Source: a virus
Virus record (IMG/VR): IMGVR_UViG_3300021963_000509
Coordinates: 1-28,867 of that record
Direction: 5' to 3' (one strand)
DNA: 28,867 nucleotides
Shown here one piece after another: positions 12,551 through 20,666 of the stretch. A program made the translations under genes and the position numbers. Below the pieces are notes generated by a model that was given only the letters and a program-made list of their open reading frames with translations, was not told where the DNA came from and did not search any database. Every line of letters starts with the position of its first letter. The first letter of the stretch is position 1.

Positions 12551-12702
12551 AGCGTTGCCGTTTCTGCGCCTTCCGCAATCCGCACCATCTCCTCGCCCTT
12601 TTCGTTGTAAAACATTTCGATATACCCCTCGGCCTCAAGCCAGCGCAGGCTGGCAGTAAATTCACGCCAGCCGGGCGTGTTGCGATCGTCGGGAGCAGTC
12701 AT
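12547..12702 (-). CDS. Small hypothetical protein, 51 aa
   Basis: A 51-residue acidic ORF starting MTAPDDRNTPGWREFTASL, with a helix and a strand pair (WLEAEGYIEMFYNEKGEEMVRI). It looks like half a winged-helix or a small alpha/beta domain. It sits tightly between the tiny lipoprotein gene (stop adjacent at 12703) and the XhlA-like gene, and the TGA overlaps the latter's ATG. The packing on both sides supports it. Function unknown. Confidence 0.5.
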   Translation of the reverse strand: MTAPDDRNTPGWREFTASLRWLEAEGYIEMFYNEKGEEMVRIAEGAETATL

Positions 12703-12825
12703 TCATTTTACCTGGCCTGCGTCAGTAGCAGCTCCCATGTCGGAATAGCGCGGCAGGGCGTTGTTATGATCTACCGGCCGTGGCGAGCAGGAGCAAAGCA
12801 AGAGGGGCAGAAGGAGGAGGGGCAT
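12703..12825 (-). CDS. Tiny lipoprotein, 40 aa
   Basis: A 40-residue ORF starting MPLLLLPLLLCSCSPRPVD: a textbook short lipoprotein signal with Cys10 or Cys12 as the lipid site. It is followed by a 28-residue tail with no clear fold. This is the size of mature Rz1-type o-spanins, although less Pro-rich. The ribosome site is poor. It is the second lipoprotein in 1 kb, so one may be a spanin and the other a superinfection or entry-exclusion factor. Confidence 0.5.
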   Translation of the reverse strand: MPLLLLPLLLCSCSPRPVDHNNALPRYSDMGAATDAGQVK

Positions 12826-12846
12826 TTTAGTTGGATCTTATCTTTG

Positions 12847-13320
12847 CTATTCAAAAACTGCAAAACCACGACTCCAAACACCCGACACCGTGGCTAGAGT
12901 GCCACCACTATTATTGACTACTGCTAATGCTAGAGTCCAAAAACCAACTCGATCTGCTACTGTTTGACCACCAGACGGCAACAGTAGTGGGCTTGCCATC
13001 GTAAGCTCAAACCGCCATGAGTTGCTTCCGTTATTGCTTTCTGGGGTGCAAGTTAATGTTTGTGTAACAGTTCCAAGTGAAAAGCTGACAGTTCCGGTTC
13101 CATAAGCAATTACTCTTAAAGCAAATGTTTGAGCGACTGGGTTTGTTGTAAAAATTATAGAAGCACCGATTTTTATACTTTTAAGAAAAGACGGAACTGT
13201 AGCCAACCCGCTGGTAGCCTCATAAGAAAGGATATTATATGCACCAGCATTTGCTTGGGAATTGCTTCCACTAATGCTAAAGGGGACTTGAAACTTGTTT
13301 CTTGATGGATACAAAGGCAT
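12847..13320 (-). CDS. Hypothetical beta-rich virion protein
   Basis: A 157-residue protein made almost wholly of beta-strand-like segments (FALRVIAYGTGTVSFSLG, SGGTLATVSGVWSRG) with many Ser, Thr and Gly, as in fibre tips or decoration domains. No signal peptide or catalytic motif is seen. It follows the repetitive fibre-like gene at 13330-14508 by 9 bases, so it may be its partner or tip. No family is recognised. Confidence 0.5.
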   Translation of the reverse strand: MPLYPSRNKFQVPFSISGSNSQANAGAYNILSYEATSGLATVPSFLKSIKIGASIIFTTNPVAQTFALRVIAYGTGTVSFSLGTVTQTLTCTPESNNGSNSWRFELTMASPLLLPSGGQTVADRVGFWTLALAVVNNSGGTLATVSGVWSRGFAVFE

Positions 13321-13329
13321 CGCCTACTC

Positions 13330-14508
13330 CTAGCTAACTTCCGTCACCCTAGCCGTGCCAGCCGTTGCAAACACAGCCGAGTGAGTGATCGTCGTCTGAT
13401 GGTTCGGCACCTCGTAGTAATCCCCTGCCGATAGGCGAACTTGGTAGGCGATTGTGGTGCAAGTGGCTCCGGGTGCGATATGCAGATTACCAGCTCCCTC
13501 GTTAAAAATTGTCAGCACTTCCCTTGTCGCATTGTAGTTAGCCAGAACGGTAGAGGCGGTGGTGCTGGTAAAGTTAGAGGTGGTGACTGCCGTGCCTTGC
13601 AGGGCGAAGGTGTTGGCGGTGACCGTTCCGCTAATCGCAGGGAGCGAGCCGATGGTCACAGAATTGCCTACTGTAACGCTTCCGATTTGTGCCGTGCCTG
13701 CAGCTAAAGCAGGGAGCGATCCGAGCGATACTGGAAGGCTTGTTGCACTAACTAGTGAAGTGTTTCCGATGGCTTGGATTCCAGAATAAATATATGTGTT
13801 AGTTCCATTATATCCTTGCAACGACCCGCCCCAAGCTCCGCTAGTTGGAAACACTACTGGGATAGCTGTGACTACTGTGGATGCTATTGTGGTCGCTGTC
13901 TGCGAATATGCTAGACTAGCCGTGACGCTTCCAATCTGTGCCGTCCCTGCTCCAATCGTTACCGTTCCCCCGCCAATCGTCACCACGCCGATGCGGTTTG
14001 TGCCAGCGGGGAGGGCAGAGCCGATGGTGACTGTGCCAGAGATGGGGAGAGGATTAACTTCTGATATTTGACCCCCAACATTTGTTACTTGTACGGGTAC
14101 TACCCATCCATCATTTGCAGCTGCAATTCCCTCGTCATAAGCAATAATTGGTATTTGTGGAGTTGCTGTTGAGTTGGCATCTTTGCCCAAAACATTCGCC
14201 GTCACCGTGCCAGAGATAGCGGGGAGGGAGCTGACGGTGACGCTGTTGCTGGCCAACTGATCGTCGTAATAGATGACGAGGGCGGCCGTAGTCGTTAGCC
14301 CTGCAGTTGTCGCAACCAGGGTGAGTGAAGTATTTGCGCCAGAGGTGAAGGCAGATGCGGTGACGGAGCTATCCGCAAAGTTATACATAATCCGCCCGCG
14401 ATCGGCGGCCGTCACGAGCAGGAGCTGGTCGCGATCAATGTTCAGCCCGGTGAGCGTCAGGACGTTAGTGGCGGGCGAGTAGGAATAATTAGGCCAGATC
14501 TGTTTCAT
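13330..14508 (-). CDS. Repetitive beta-structured tail fibre-like protein
   Basis: A 392-residue protein with three parts. The N-terminal domain (1-90) starts KQIWPNYSYSPATNVLTLTG. A long repetitive middle (about 90-300) is built of short Val/Thr/Gly units such as LPAISGTVTAN (95-105 and 289-299, identical) and IGSVT, which should form a beta-helix or fibrous shaft. The C-terminal domain (about 325-392) has VLTIFNEGAGNLHIAPG and an ARVTEVS end, of a type found on phage surface proteins. It probably forms trimers on the tail or baseplate. The internal repeats make it prone to recombination and host-range change. Confidence 0.6.
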   Translation of the reverse strand: MKQIWPNYSYSPATNVLTLTGLNIDRDQLLLVTAADRGRIMYNFADSSVTASAFTSGANTSLTLVATTAGLTTTAALVIYYDDQLASNSVTVSSLPAISGTVTANVLGKDANSTATPQIPIIAYDEGIAAANDGWVVPVQVTNVGGQISEVNPLPISGTVTIGSALPAGTNRIGVVTIGGGTVTIGAGTAQIGSVTASLAYSQTATTIASTVVTAIPVVFPTSGAWGGSLQGYNGTNTYIYSGIQAIGNTSLVSATSLPVSLGSLPALAAGTAQIGSVTVGNSVTIGSLPAISGTVTANTFALQGTAVTTSNFTSTTASTVLANYNATREVLTIFNEGAGNLHIAPGATCTTIAYQVRLSAGDYYEVPNHQTTITHSAVFATAGTARVTEVS

Positions 14509-14524
14509 TTTCTAGTGTTCCTTG

Positions 14525-14656
14525 TCATCCCAAGGCGATTGCAAGCGCCACGGCAGTGCCGGTGGTTACGCCAGCGCCAGCAACCCCTGCCACAATCGGT
14601 GTGCCTACGGCAACCGTTATGCTGGCAGGCCCGCAGACTGTGGCCGTAATGGGCAT
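14525..14656 (-). CDS. Very small hydrophobic protein, 43 aa
   Basis: A 43-residue ORF (MPITATVCGPASITVAVGTP ... VALAIALG), composed mostly of Ala, Val, Thr and Gly. Its ATG shares a base with the stop of the upstream gene (TAATG). Its TGA is part of the TGACA boundary motif before the fibre gene. It could be a small virion beta protein or a membrane peptide. Evidence is limited to junctions and composition. Confidence 0.4.
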   Translation of the reverse strand: MPITATVCGPASITVAVGTPIVAGVAGAGVTTGTAVALAIALG

Positions 14657-14991
14657 TATTCGGTCACCTCACCTGCGATAGTGACCGAACCTTGTAAAAG
14701 GCGGATTTTAGTGGCGGCCGACGTGGTAAGTAGCAGATCCCATTTTCCTCCACTGATAGGTAGGGCGGAGGCCGTGGCAGCGTTTAACGCCAGAGTAAGG
14801 CTGCCGGTTGTGCCGGTAGCTGTGACGGCAGCAAATTCAGCCAGTAGGTTGCCGTTATAAGTGTCGCGGATCTGAGCTGCGGCAGTAGCGCCTACTAGGG
14901 AATACGTCGCACCCGTGCCATCTTTAACGGCGACTTCAAGGGCAAGATCCACACCCTGTTCGATAGTTAAATTATATACGCCAGCGGCCAT
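14656..14991 (-). CDS. Small tail/baseplate protein of the 'YNLTIEQG' family
   Basis: A 111-residue beta-sandwich-like protein of a common phage group: it begins YNLTIEQGVDLALEV, continues with a TYSLVGATAAAQIRD strand, a LTLALNAATASALP segment and a final LLQGSVTIAGEVTE strand. In other phages such proteins lie in the tail and baseplate cluster next to fibre genes and are thought to be receptor-binding or connector domains. No enzyme residues are visible. The TTGACA boundary motif lies 16 bases before the ATG. Confidence 0.55.
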   Translation of the reverse strand: MAAGVYNLTIEQGVDLALEVAVKDGTGATYSLVGATAAAQIRDTYNGNLLAEFAAVTATGTTGSLTLALNAATASALPISGGKWDLLLTTSAATKIRLLQGSVTIAGEVTE

Positions 14992-15028
14992 ACTTCTGGA
15001 AGGCGTATGTCAAAGGCTAATGGTTAAA

Positions 15029-15799
15029 CTATGGCAAGCCAAGCCCAGTTCCGAGGGTGGTTTTATAGAGATTGTATAGACTTAAATTTTCATCATCAGT
15101 TAGGGACTTATCAAATAAATGTGCAAAAGCGATTGTTCCAGACCAGAATAAAAAATTAGTTGCATAAGTACCAATCAAGAGTGGTGATGCGCTTAGTGTT
15201 ACTGCAGTTAAAGTCGTTCCAATTAGATTGCCTGCTTGATATGCTTTATATGATCCTCCTGTCTTATCGTAGTTTGCTCCGAAAAAATCGTTTAATGTGT
15301 ATGCGCCAAGACTAGTATCTGCACCATCGTCGGAAACTGTAAGCAAGCCAGTTGATCCTTTTACTCCAACCCAAGGCCCACCACCCTGAACTGCTATTCG
15401 GGTACCTGCAACAGAGGTTAATGAAGCTATTGTTCCAAAATTATGGCTAGTATATCCAGATTTTTCAGCAAATGGAACATTGATGTAATCATTAGTACCA
15501 TCAAAGTTAACTCCATCAGTTCCCCAAGTTGGGCCGTTTGTAAGCGTTCCATTTTTAGTTATCAAACCACCCAAACTATACGCAGTTGTTCCTGTTCCGG
15601 CGTTTTGCGATGAACGCAGGGGCCAAGAAATTATATTTGACCATAATCCTAAATTTTTTGTTCCTTTTACAAATTCATTGATTTGTGTTTTGGCTGTAGC
15701 ATCAGTAACTCCGGCAGTAGTAACATAAGCCGCCGCATCGGGGTCGAATCCTTGCGAAACGTTAATTTCGGCAAGTCTCAGGCCGAGGCCGAGGTACAT
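15029..15799 (-). CDS. LamG-like (concanavalin-fold) tail protein
   Basis: A 256-residue protein. Residues about 80-250 resemble a LamG/concanavalin A-like jelly roll: VNFDGTNDYINVPF is the typical entry strand, and GTIAFAHLFDKSLTDDENLSLYNLYK is the typical exit strand and helix. Such domains bind glycans, which suits adsorption to host surface polysaccharide. The N-terminal 75 residues may attach it to the tail. Its place among fibre genes supports a receptor-binding role. It is noticeably more AT-rich than the tail genes nearby. Confidence 0.6.
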   Translation of the reverse strand: MYLGLGLRLAEINVSQGFDPDAAAYVTTAGVTDATAKTQINEFVKGTKNLGLWSNIISWPLRSSQNAGTGTTAYSLGGLITKNGTLTNGPTWGTDGVNFDGTNDYINVPFAEKSGYTSHNFGTIASLTSVAGTRIAVQGGGPWVGVKGSTGLLTVSDDGADTSLGAYTLNDFFGANYDKTGGSYKAYQAGNLIGTTLTAVTLSASPLLIGTYATNFLFWSGTIAFAHLFDKSLTDDENLSLYNLYKTTLGTGLGLP

Positions 15800-15891
15800 G
15801 GCTTAATTTACCCAGGAGTAAGCGATATCAGCGGCGAATAGAAAAACGGTGGCGGCGTATGCCATATAAGTTAAAAAACCGTGTCAAAGGG

Positions 15892-16551
15892 CTAAAGCGG
15901 TTCGCCAGTTGTCGTGCTGTAGGTTCCGCCATAAGACCAGTATTCTTTTGCAGATACTATCGCTGTAACCGATCCAGATAAATTCGGCCCATAAAGAGTT
16001 CTTGGGACTGTTGAAACTCCAAGCACATCAAAAGTATATGTGCCCACTGGAACCCATCCTGCCTCTAGGGGATCTGACAATAGGGCGATACCTCCAATAC
16101 CCCAAAAAAAAGGCAACTTATAAATATCATCATTCTTCACAATAGCATTAGATTCAAATGTGTTATAGGGCGGAAAAACATAACCTAGCCCGACAAATAA
16201 ATTGGCAATGTTTTCAAATGGTTCCCCATTTAATGTCGCCCAAGGCACAAGCTCGGATGCAAATCCTATGTAAAATTTATCTTGCGAATTAAAACAAACT
16301 AAATCTTCTTCTTTTTCTATTGCCTCTGGATATCCGAATAGTTCATTTGGTGTGCCGCTAAAAGTCCATTCCGTGCCTGGCTCAACCAAAGTTCCAGTCA
16401 CAGAGATTTCCCATTTTCTTACCCGCCAAAATGGAGTCATAACTTCTTGAATCCCGCCAATAATATAATTTCCATCTCGAGGGAGTGTTGAAGAGTTCAC
16501 TAAACATCTTGGGAAATAACCGCTCCCACTTGCGTGTAATACCTTACCCAT
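15892..16551 (-). CDS. Hypothetical virion protein
   Basis: A 219-residue aromatic, Gly/Pro/Thr-rich protein that looks beta-structured (MTPFWRVRKWEISVTGTLVE; VPVGTYTFDVLGV). I do not recognise a family. Its position between the 565-residue structural protein and the LamG-like gene suggests a tail tip or fibre component. It is AT-rich like the LamG-like neighbour, which may mean the two were acquired together. A 90-bp gap to the next gene holds only a possible 20-codon ORF. Confidence 0.5.
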   Translation of the reverse strand: MGKVLHASGSGYFPRCLVNSSTLPRDGNYIIGGIQEVMTPFWRVRKWEISVTGTLVEPGTEWTFSGTPNELFGYPEAIEKEEDLVCFNSQDKFYIGFASELVPWATLNGEPFENIANLFVGLGYVFPPYNTFESNAIVKNDDIYKLPFFWGIGGIALLSDPLEAGWVPVGTYTFDVLGVSTVPRTLYGPNLSGSVTAIVSAKEYWSYGGTYSTTTGEPL

Positions 16552-16579
16552 AGGATTTCGTTAGGGCATCAGCCCAAGG

Positions 16580-18277
16580 TTAATAACCGATTACGGTGAT
16601 TCGGAACGTTTGCGTAGATTGCGCCTTGCTTGAATTTGTTGCATTTACCGCATCCACGTGAACTTGATTTGTCGCCACAACATGCCCAAAAAACGTCAAT
16701 CCTTCCGATACAGCACTTGGTAACCCGAGCAGGACTAGATCGTTAATCGCTGCTCCTGTTATTGCGACGGTTATGGACGTAGAGTCGTTTGCCCCCACAG
16801 TCCCAAACGCCAGAGAAGCGGTTGTCGTTAGGGTATCTACTGAAAGCGGCAGAACTCCGTAAGTAGTCGAGCCAGAACGGAGTAATCCTAGGCTTACCAA
16901 ACCGCTGACCACGTTCGGCCCGGCAGGCTGCGTGACTGGTGTGGAGTTATAAAACGCAAGCTTAGACGACGTGCTGACGCCAAAACGCGTCCCGGTAGTA
17001 GTTCCCAGCCCCACGTTATAGCCGTCCGTTATTGTAACGGCCGTGCCAGATAGATCCAACACGGTGGCCCCTGTTCCGATCGTGTTATTTTGCCAATCGA
17101 GGAATACCGATCCGCTTGAGTTGTATAGCTTGCGGTTAGTCGCATCCACGTTTGTGGCGCTGTCCTCGACAAAAGCTGCGTCAGTTTCTGCTTTTGTGTA
17201 GTAGCTGGCTTGAGCGGCCGGAACAGCAGATCCCGTGGTGATTAAATCCCTGCGAACTGTAATATCACTCTGCAGAACCGTCTTAGGCGTTCCGCCCTGG
17301 GTAAGTTCGACCTCGATCTTAGGCGTGATGGTATCTGTACCAGCTTCGGCAAACAGCTCGTCCAGCTCGGCTGTCGCCATGGTGACCGTGCTCTGCAGGA
17401 AGTTGCCAAAGATTACGCCGCTTGCGTCCAAGGTAAGGGCGGTCGTGATATTGGTTAAGCCAAGGTTGCGAACAAACGAAATTGAATAGTTCCCCGCATT
17501 GTTGCCAAGATCGACGCTTACGTTTCCAGCGCTGATCGTAGTGATGGATGATAGCGCCTCTGCAAAGCTGGCGGCAGTTGATCCGATAGGGATGGCGGTG
17601 GTTGAGTTCGGGCCAAAGTTAAGCACCACAGAACCGCCCTCTGCGTCAGATCCGATCGCTAGGTTGTAGGTTTCATTTTGCGTCGAAGAACCGTCCTGAA
17701 TTTTAGTTAACGAAACTACGCCAGCCGTAGGCGATGCTGTGAACGTATCCGCATACACTGCGGGGTTGCGAACTAGGCGAATGACTTGCTGGGCCGCTAC
17801 CGATGCGGCCGGAAACCTGCGGGTGTTTACCAGGACGGAGCTGGTCGGGAACAACGTGAAGGCTGAGCCGCCAAACGAAAGAGCCGTGTTGACCGTGGCC
17901 GCTGTGATTAGATAAGAAAAATTCTCGTTGCCATAGGTTGTGACAGTAACGCCCGTGCCTGCGATTGCGGAGATAGCGTTATAGACTTGAGCGCAAGTCG
18001 CGTTGAAAGAAATGGCCGATGATGTGATACTATTAAGAACCAGCTTGAACTGTCCGTCTGTTGGATCTCCATCGATCCCGCCGATCCCAAGTTTAAGCGA
18101 GGAACCCGCAGTATCTAAATCTCGCAAAAAGCCATTTTGATCTCTCTCTTGTAGGCGTAACCGTAAGTTATAGGAATCATTGCGGGTCAATGTGGGCAAT
18201 GTTCCGTTCTTGGCCGCACCACGGGAGACTAAGGCCCCGCTGGATGTATCAATATAAAGGTCTAGGGATTGTGCCAT
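16580..18277 (-). CDS. Large hypothetical tail/baseplate structural protein
   Basis: A 565-residue Ser/Thr/Ala/Val-rich protein with no cysteine clusters or catalytic motifs. The N-terminus (LDLYIDTSSGALVSRG, then YNLRLRLQERD) resembles a domain found in virion proteins. The middle (about 90-300) contains two alpha/beta repeats with similar organisation. Residues about 350-470 include LFAEAGTD-like and YYTKAETDAAF segments, the latter being a common linker motif of phage fibres. The C-terminus (about 470-565) is a beta domain. It is likely a baseplate or fibre-attachment protein. Confidence 0.55.
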   Translation of the reverse strand: MAQSLDLYIDTSSGALVSRGAAKNGTLPTLTRNDSYNLRLRLQERDQNGFLRDLDTAGSSLKLGIGGIDGDPTDGQFKLVLNSITSSAISFNATCAQVYNAISAIAGTGVTVTTYGNENFSYLITAATVNTALSFGGSAFTLFPTSSVLVNTRRFPAASVAAQQVIRLVRNPAVYADTFTASPTAGVVSLTKIQDGSSTQNETYNLAIGSDAEGGSVVLNFGPNSTTAIPIGSTAASFAEALSSITTISAGNVSVDLGNNAGNYSISFVRNLGLTNITTALTLDASGVIFGNFLQSTVTMATAELDELFAEAGTDTITPKIEVELTQGGTPKTVLQSDITVRRDLITTGSAVPAAQASYYTKAETDAAFVEDSATNVDATNRKLYNSSGSVFLDWQNNTIGTGATVLDLSGTAVTITDGYNVGLGTTTGTRFGVSTSSKLAFYNSTPVTQPAGPNVVSGLVSLGLLRSGSTTYGVLPLSVDTLTTTASLAFGTVGANDSTSITVAITGAAINDLVLLGLPSAVSEGLTFFGHVVATNQVHVDAVNATNSSKAQSTQTFRITVIGY

Positions 18278-18294
18278 TTGATGTCCTGCCTATG

Positions 18295-18525
18295 TCAATT
18301 CTTGGGGGTTAATACGACTAAGGTGTCAGGCGTTCCATTCGAGCACACATTAAGCGTTACTGTAGTAAAATCACTGGATATTTTAAATCCGTTCTCCTCC
18401 TCCGTAATAGTTATATTGCTTCCTGCGGTTGGCTTGGTGCATTCAATCCTGCGAATCAATTTATTAAAAAATTCTTTGGCAAGGCGAGATGCCCCAGAGA
18501 GTTCTTTTAGCTCAGGTTCTCTCAT
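18295..18525 (-). CDS. Small hypothetical tail-region protein
   Basis: A 76-residue protein starting MREPELKELSGASRLA: a helix, then a strand-rich second half (ITITEEENGFKISSDFTTVTLNV). A strong AGGAGG lies 12 bases before this ATG. A TTG three codons upstream is also possible but is too close to that site. No family is recognised. It lies between two structural genes and probably contributes to the tail tip. Confidence 0.5.
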   Translation of the reverse strand: MREPELKELSGASRLAKEFFNKLIRRIECTKPTAGSNITITEEENGFKISSDFTTVTLNVCSNGTPDTLVVLTPKN

Positions 18526-18546
18526 TGGCGTCAATTACCTCCTTAA

Positions 18547-19191
18547 CTAAAATGATATTACAGAAGCACTGTCTTCAGCGAATGTTGCTCTAGCAACCAG
18601 AAATATGCCTCTTCGCTCACAAGATAATGATTTCTGGGTATATCCAAAATATGCAAAAGATTCTGCGTATGTAGTTCGATTATAGGGCTCTCTAGGGTTT
18701 GCTGGCATTTTTGTGCCATTGATTGTGTCTGGCATAAGTGTTCTAGAGGCAAAAAATATATTCCCGGGTAGGGTAAGCCCACCAGCTCCGTTTGCGGAAA
18801 AATCAGTTTCGCTTTTATCAGTTAAAAACTCCGCCTCGATAACCATGTTTGGGCCATGTATTCCAGCGCCGGGCGTGGGGATTAGCCTGACCACTGCAGG
18901 GGGCAGGCCACTACTAGAAGTCAACCCAACATAGGTTACGTTTATTTCAGTCAAATCGCCGTCTTGTTCTCGAAAGGAAAAGTTTTCAACGGCCATGCGA
19001 GCAAACTTTGTGGAAGCGGTGGAGTAAGCAGAATGCAAAGTGCCAAAGCTAGGCTGCAAAGTTCTACGATCCGCTGTGCGCACGGTGTAGATTTCGTTTA
19101 ACGTTTCCAGCCCATTTCGTTCCGTAGAAAAATCTGCCCTGCGCAAGACTTTACTACCCGACGATGGAGATCCAACGATGACGGCACTCAT
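18547..19191 (-). CDS. Hypothetical tail protein downstream of tape measure
   Basis: A 214-residue protein with mixed beta structure (FSFREQDGDLTEINVTYVGL; GIFLVARATFAEDS), no membrane segment and no enzyme motif. It directly follows the tape measure gene (TAATG overlap), the position of distal-tail or baseplate hub proteins in siphophages. I infer a tail-tip role from position only. Confidence 0.5.
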   Translation of the reverse strand: MSAVIVGSPSSGSKVLRRADFSTERNGLETLNEIYTVRTADRRTLQPSFGTLHSAYSTASTKFARMAVENFSFREQDGDLTEINVTYVGLTSSSGLPPAVVRLIPTPGAGIHGPNMVIEAEFLTDKSETDFSANGAGGLTLPGNIFFASRTLMPDTINGTKMPANPREPYNRTTYAESFAYFGYTQKSLSCERRGIFLVARATFAEDSASVISF

Positions 19192-20666
19192 TAGGTTACC
19201 ATTGGCGCTGCGACTATTTTAGATAGGGCGTCGTTCAGTACGGTGTAGATATCGGACAGAGTTTTGCCGCCCTTGGATTCCTTGCCGGCTTCTTTTTGTA
19301 TAAACTCCCGGCGGCGGCTTTCCATGGTTCTCTGTATACCTTCTTTAGTTGTCCCGCTTGTTTGTTCCATTACCTTTGCGTCGAACTCTTGCTTGTTAAT
19401 TTTCTGCTGTTCCTTGGCTGCCTTGTCTCTTTCTTTCTGCACTGTTCGCGAAATGTCGCGGTCGCCAAGGCCAGCGGCAAAATTAAGCACTTCGCCTGCT
19501 GTGCCTGCTCTGGCTTGCTCAAATTGCCTACTGGTTCCGCCCGGGCCTGCGGCCATGCCCTTCTCCTTTTCGGCCTGCTCCTTCTCAGCTTTCATTTTTT
19601 CCTGCGCTGCTTTCACTTCGAGATTGGCAGCTTCCAACATTCTATCACGTTCGGTGTCTCTTTTGCGTTCGTAAGAATCGTTGGCCAGCTTCTTTTCGGC
19701 TTCTTCGTTTTTTAGTATATGCAAGGCCAAGTCAGTACGCTCTTTGATTGCGTCCTTTTCTGCTTTTTCTAATTGCTTCTGATTTGCGACGGCCTCGCCA
19801 GAATCTCCACGGCCGGGTGACTTCTTGGCCTTTTCAGCCGCAGCCCTTTCAGCCATTTTCTCAGTGCCTAAGTTGCTGGCTCTTTTGTAAATTTCCCTGG
19901 CGCCAGCAACGTTACCCGTGGCCGCTTCCTTTACTGCCATGCCGAGCATCACGGCAAGCTCGAGCGCAGCTTGTAGCCCTTGAATAAAGGGGTTTATAAG
20001 TGCTGCAAGGTTTCCAAATCCCATCGTGATATTGTTCTGCAATATTTTTATTTGATCCGATAGTTCTGACAGATTTGCAATCGTTTCATCTGAAAATACT
20101 CCCATCGAATTTCCCTGCTCAGTAATTGCTGCAGATCCTTGGTTAAGTACCTTTATTAGATCAGTTTGAGCCTTGCCAAGAAGTTCATTCACTATGACGA
20201 ATTGCCTTCCGTCATTAGCTCCACTTGCAAAGCTGTCCGCAATCTTTAGGAAAATATCTTCCGCTGTCATCGAGCGAAGTTCTTCTAGGCTAATGCCAAC
20301 TTCGGCAAACGTTGCCACTAGCGCCTCCGAACCAGTTTCGCCTGATACTGCTTTCTGTTGCGCTAGTGAAAGTTTATTTAAGCCAGCGCTTACCTGCTCA
20401 ACTCCACTGCCAAATACTGACGCCGCGTTACCCAGCATCTGTAGTTTGCTGGCTGATACTCCAAACTTTTCCGCAATATCTTGCAACTGATCGCCCTTCT
20501 CAATGGCCGAGCTAAAGCCTGAAATGAGTTTATCAAAGGCAAAGGCTCCGGCTAGGACTGAGCCGGTTTGTTTGGCAAATCGATCTAGGCTGGCGGTTGC
20601 TGATTGTAGACCGCGATCCAGCCCAGAGGCATCCAGTGCGAGCTTGGCTGTGGCTGTTGCGTCCAT
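19191..20666 (-). CDS. Tail tape measure protein
   Basis: A 491-residue protein with the usual tape-measure layout. The N-terminal helical region starts KLALDASGLDRGLQSATASLDRF. There is a helix-rich block to about 210, a hydrophobic stretch near 215-258 (GFGNLAALINPFIQGLQAALELAVMLGMAV), and a long charged coiled coil at about 270-430. At roughly 1.5 angstrom per residue it predicts a short tail of about 70 nm. It sets tail length and is ejected with DNA. It overlaps both neighbours at TAATG junctions. It lies two genes after the frameshifting chaperone, as expected for long-tailed phages. Confidence 0.85.
   Translation of the reverse strand: MDATATAKLALDASGLDRGLQSATASLDRFAKQTGSVLAGAFAFDKLISGFSSAIEKGDQLQDIAEKFGVSASKLQMLGNAASVFGSGVEQVSAGLNKLSLAQQKAVSGETGSEALVATFAEVGISLEELRSMTAEDIFLKIADSFASGANDGRQFVIVNELLGKAQTDLIKVLNQGSAAITEQGNSMGVFSDETIANLSELSDQIKILQNNITMGFGNLAALINPFIQGLQAALELAVMLGMAVKEAATGNVAGAREIYKRASNLGTEKMAERAAAEKAKKSPGRGDSGEAVANQKQLEKAEKDAIKERTDLALHILKNEEAEKKLANDSYERKRDTERDRMLEAANLEVKAAQEKMKAEKEQAEKEKGMAAGPGGTSRQFEQARAGTAGEVLNFAAGLGDRDISRTVQKERDKAAKEQQKINKQEFDAKVMEQTSGTTKEGIQRTMESRRREFIQKEAGKESKGGKTLSDIYTVLNDALSKIVAAPMVT

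Noticed and set aside
12375-12665. 96-codon minus-strand frame over the XhlA-like and 51-aa genes
   Set aside because: Arg/Pro/Ser-rich shadow frame; the overlapping frames have coherent folds and coupled junctions.
15801-15865. A 20-codon minus-strand ORF (MAYAATVFLFAADIAYSWVN)
   Set aside because: It has no ribosome site. It does follow a TGACA boundary element by 16 bases, so it is worth remembering, but 20 residues is too little to call a gene.
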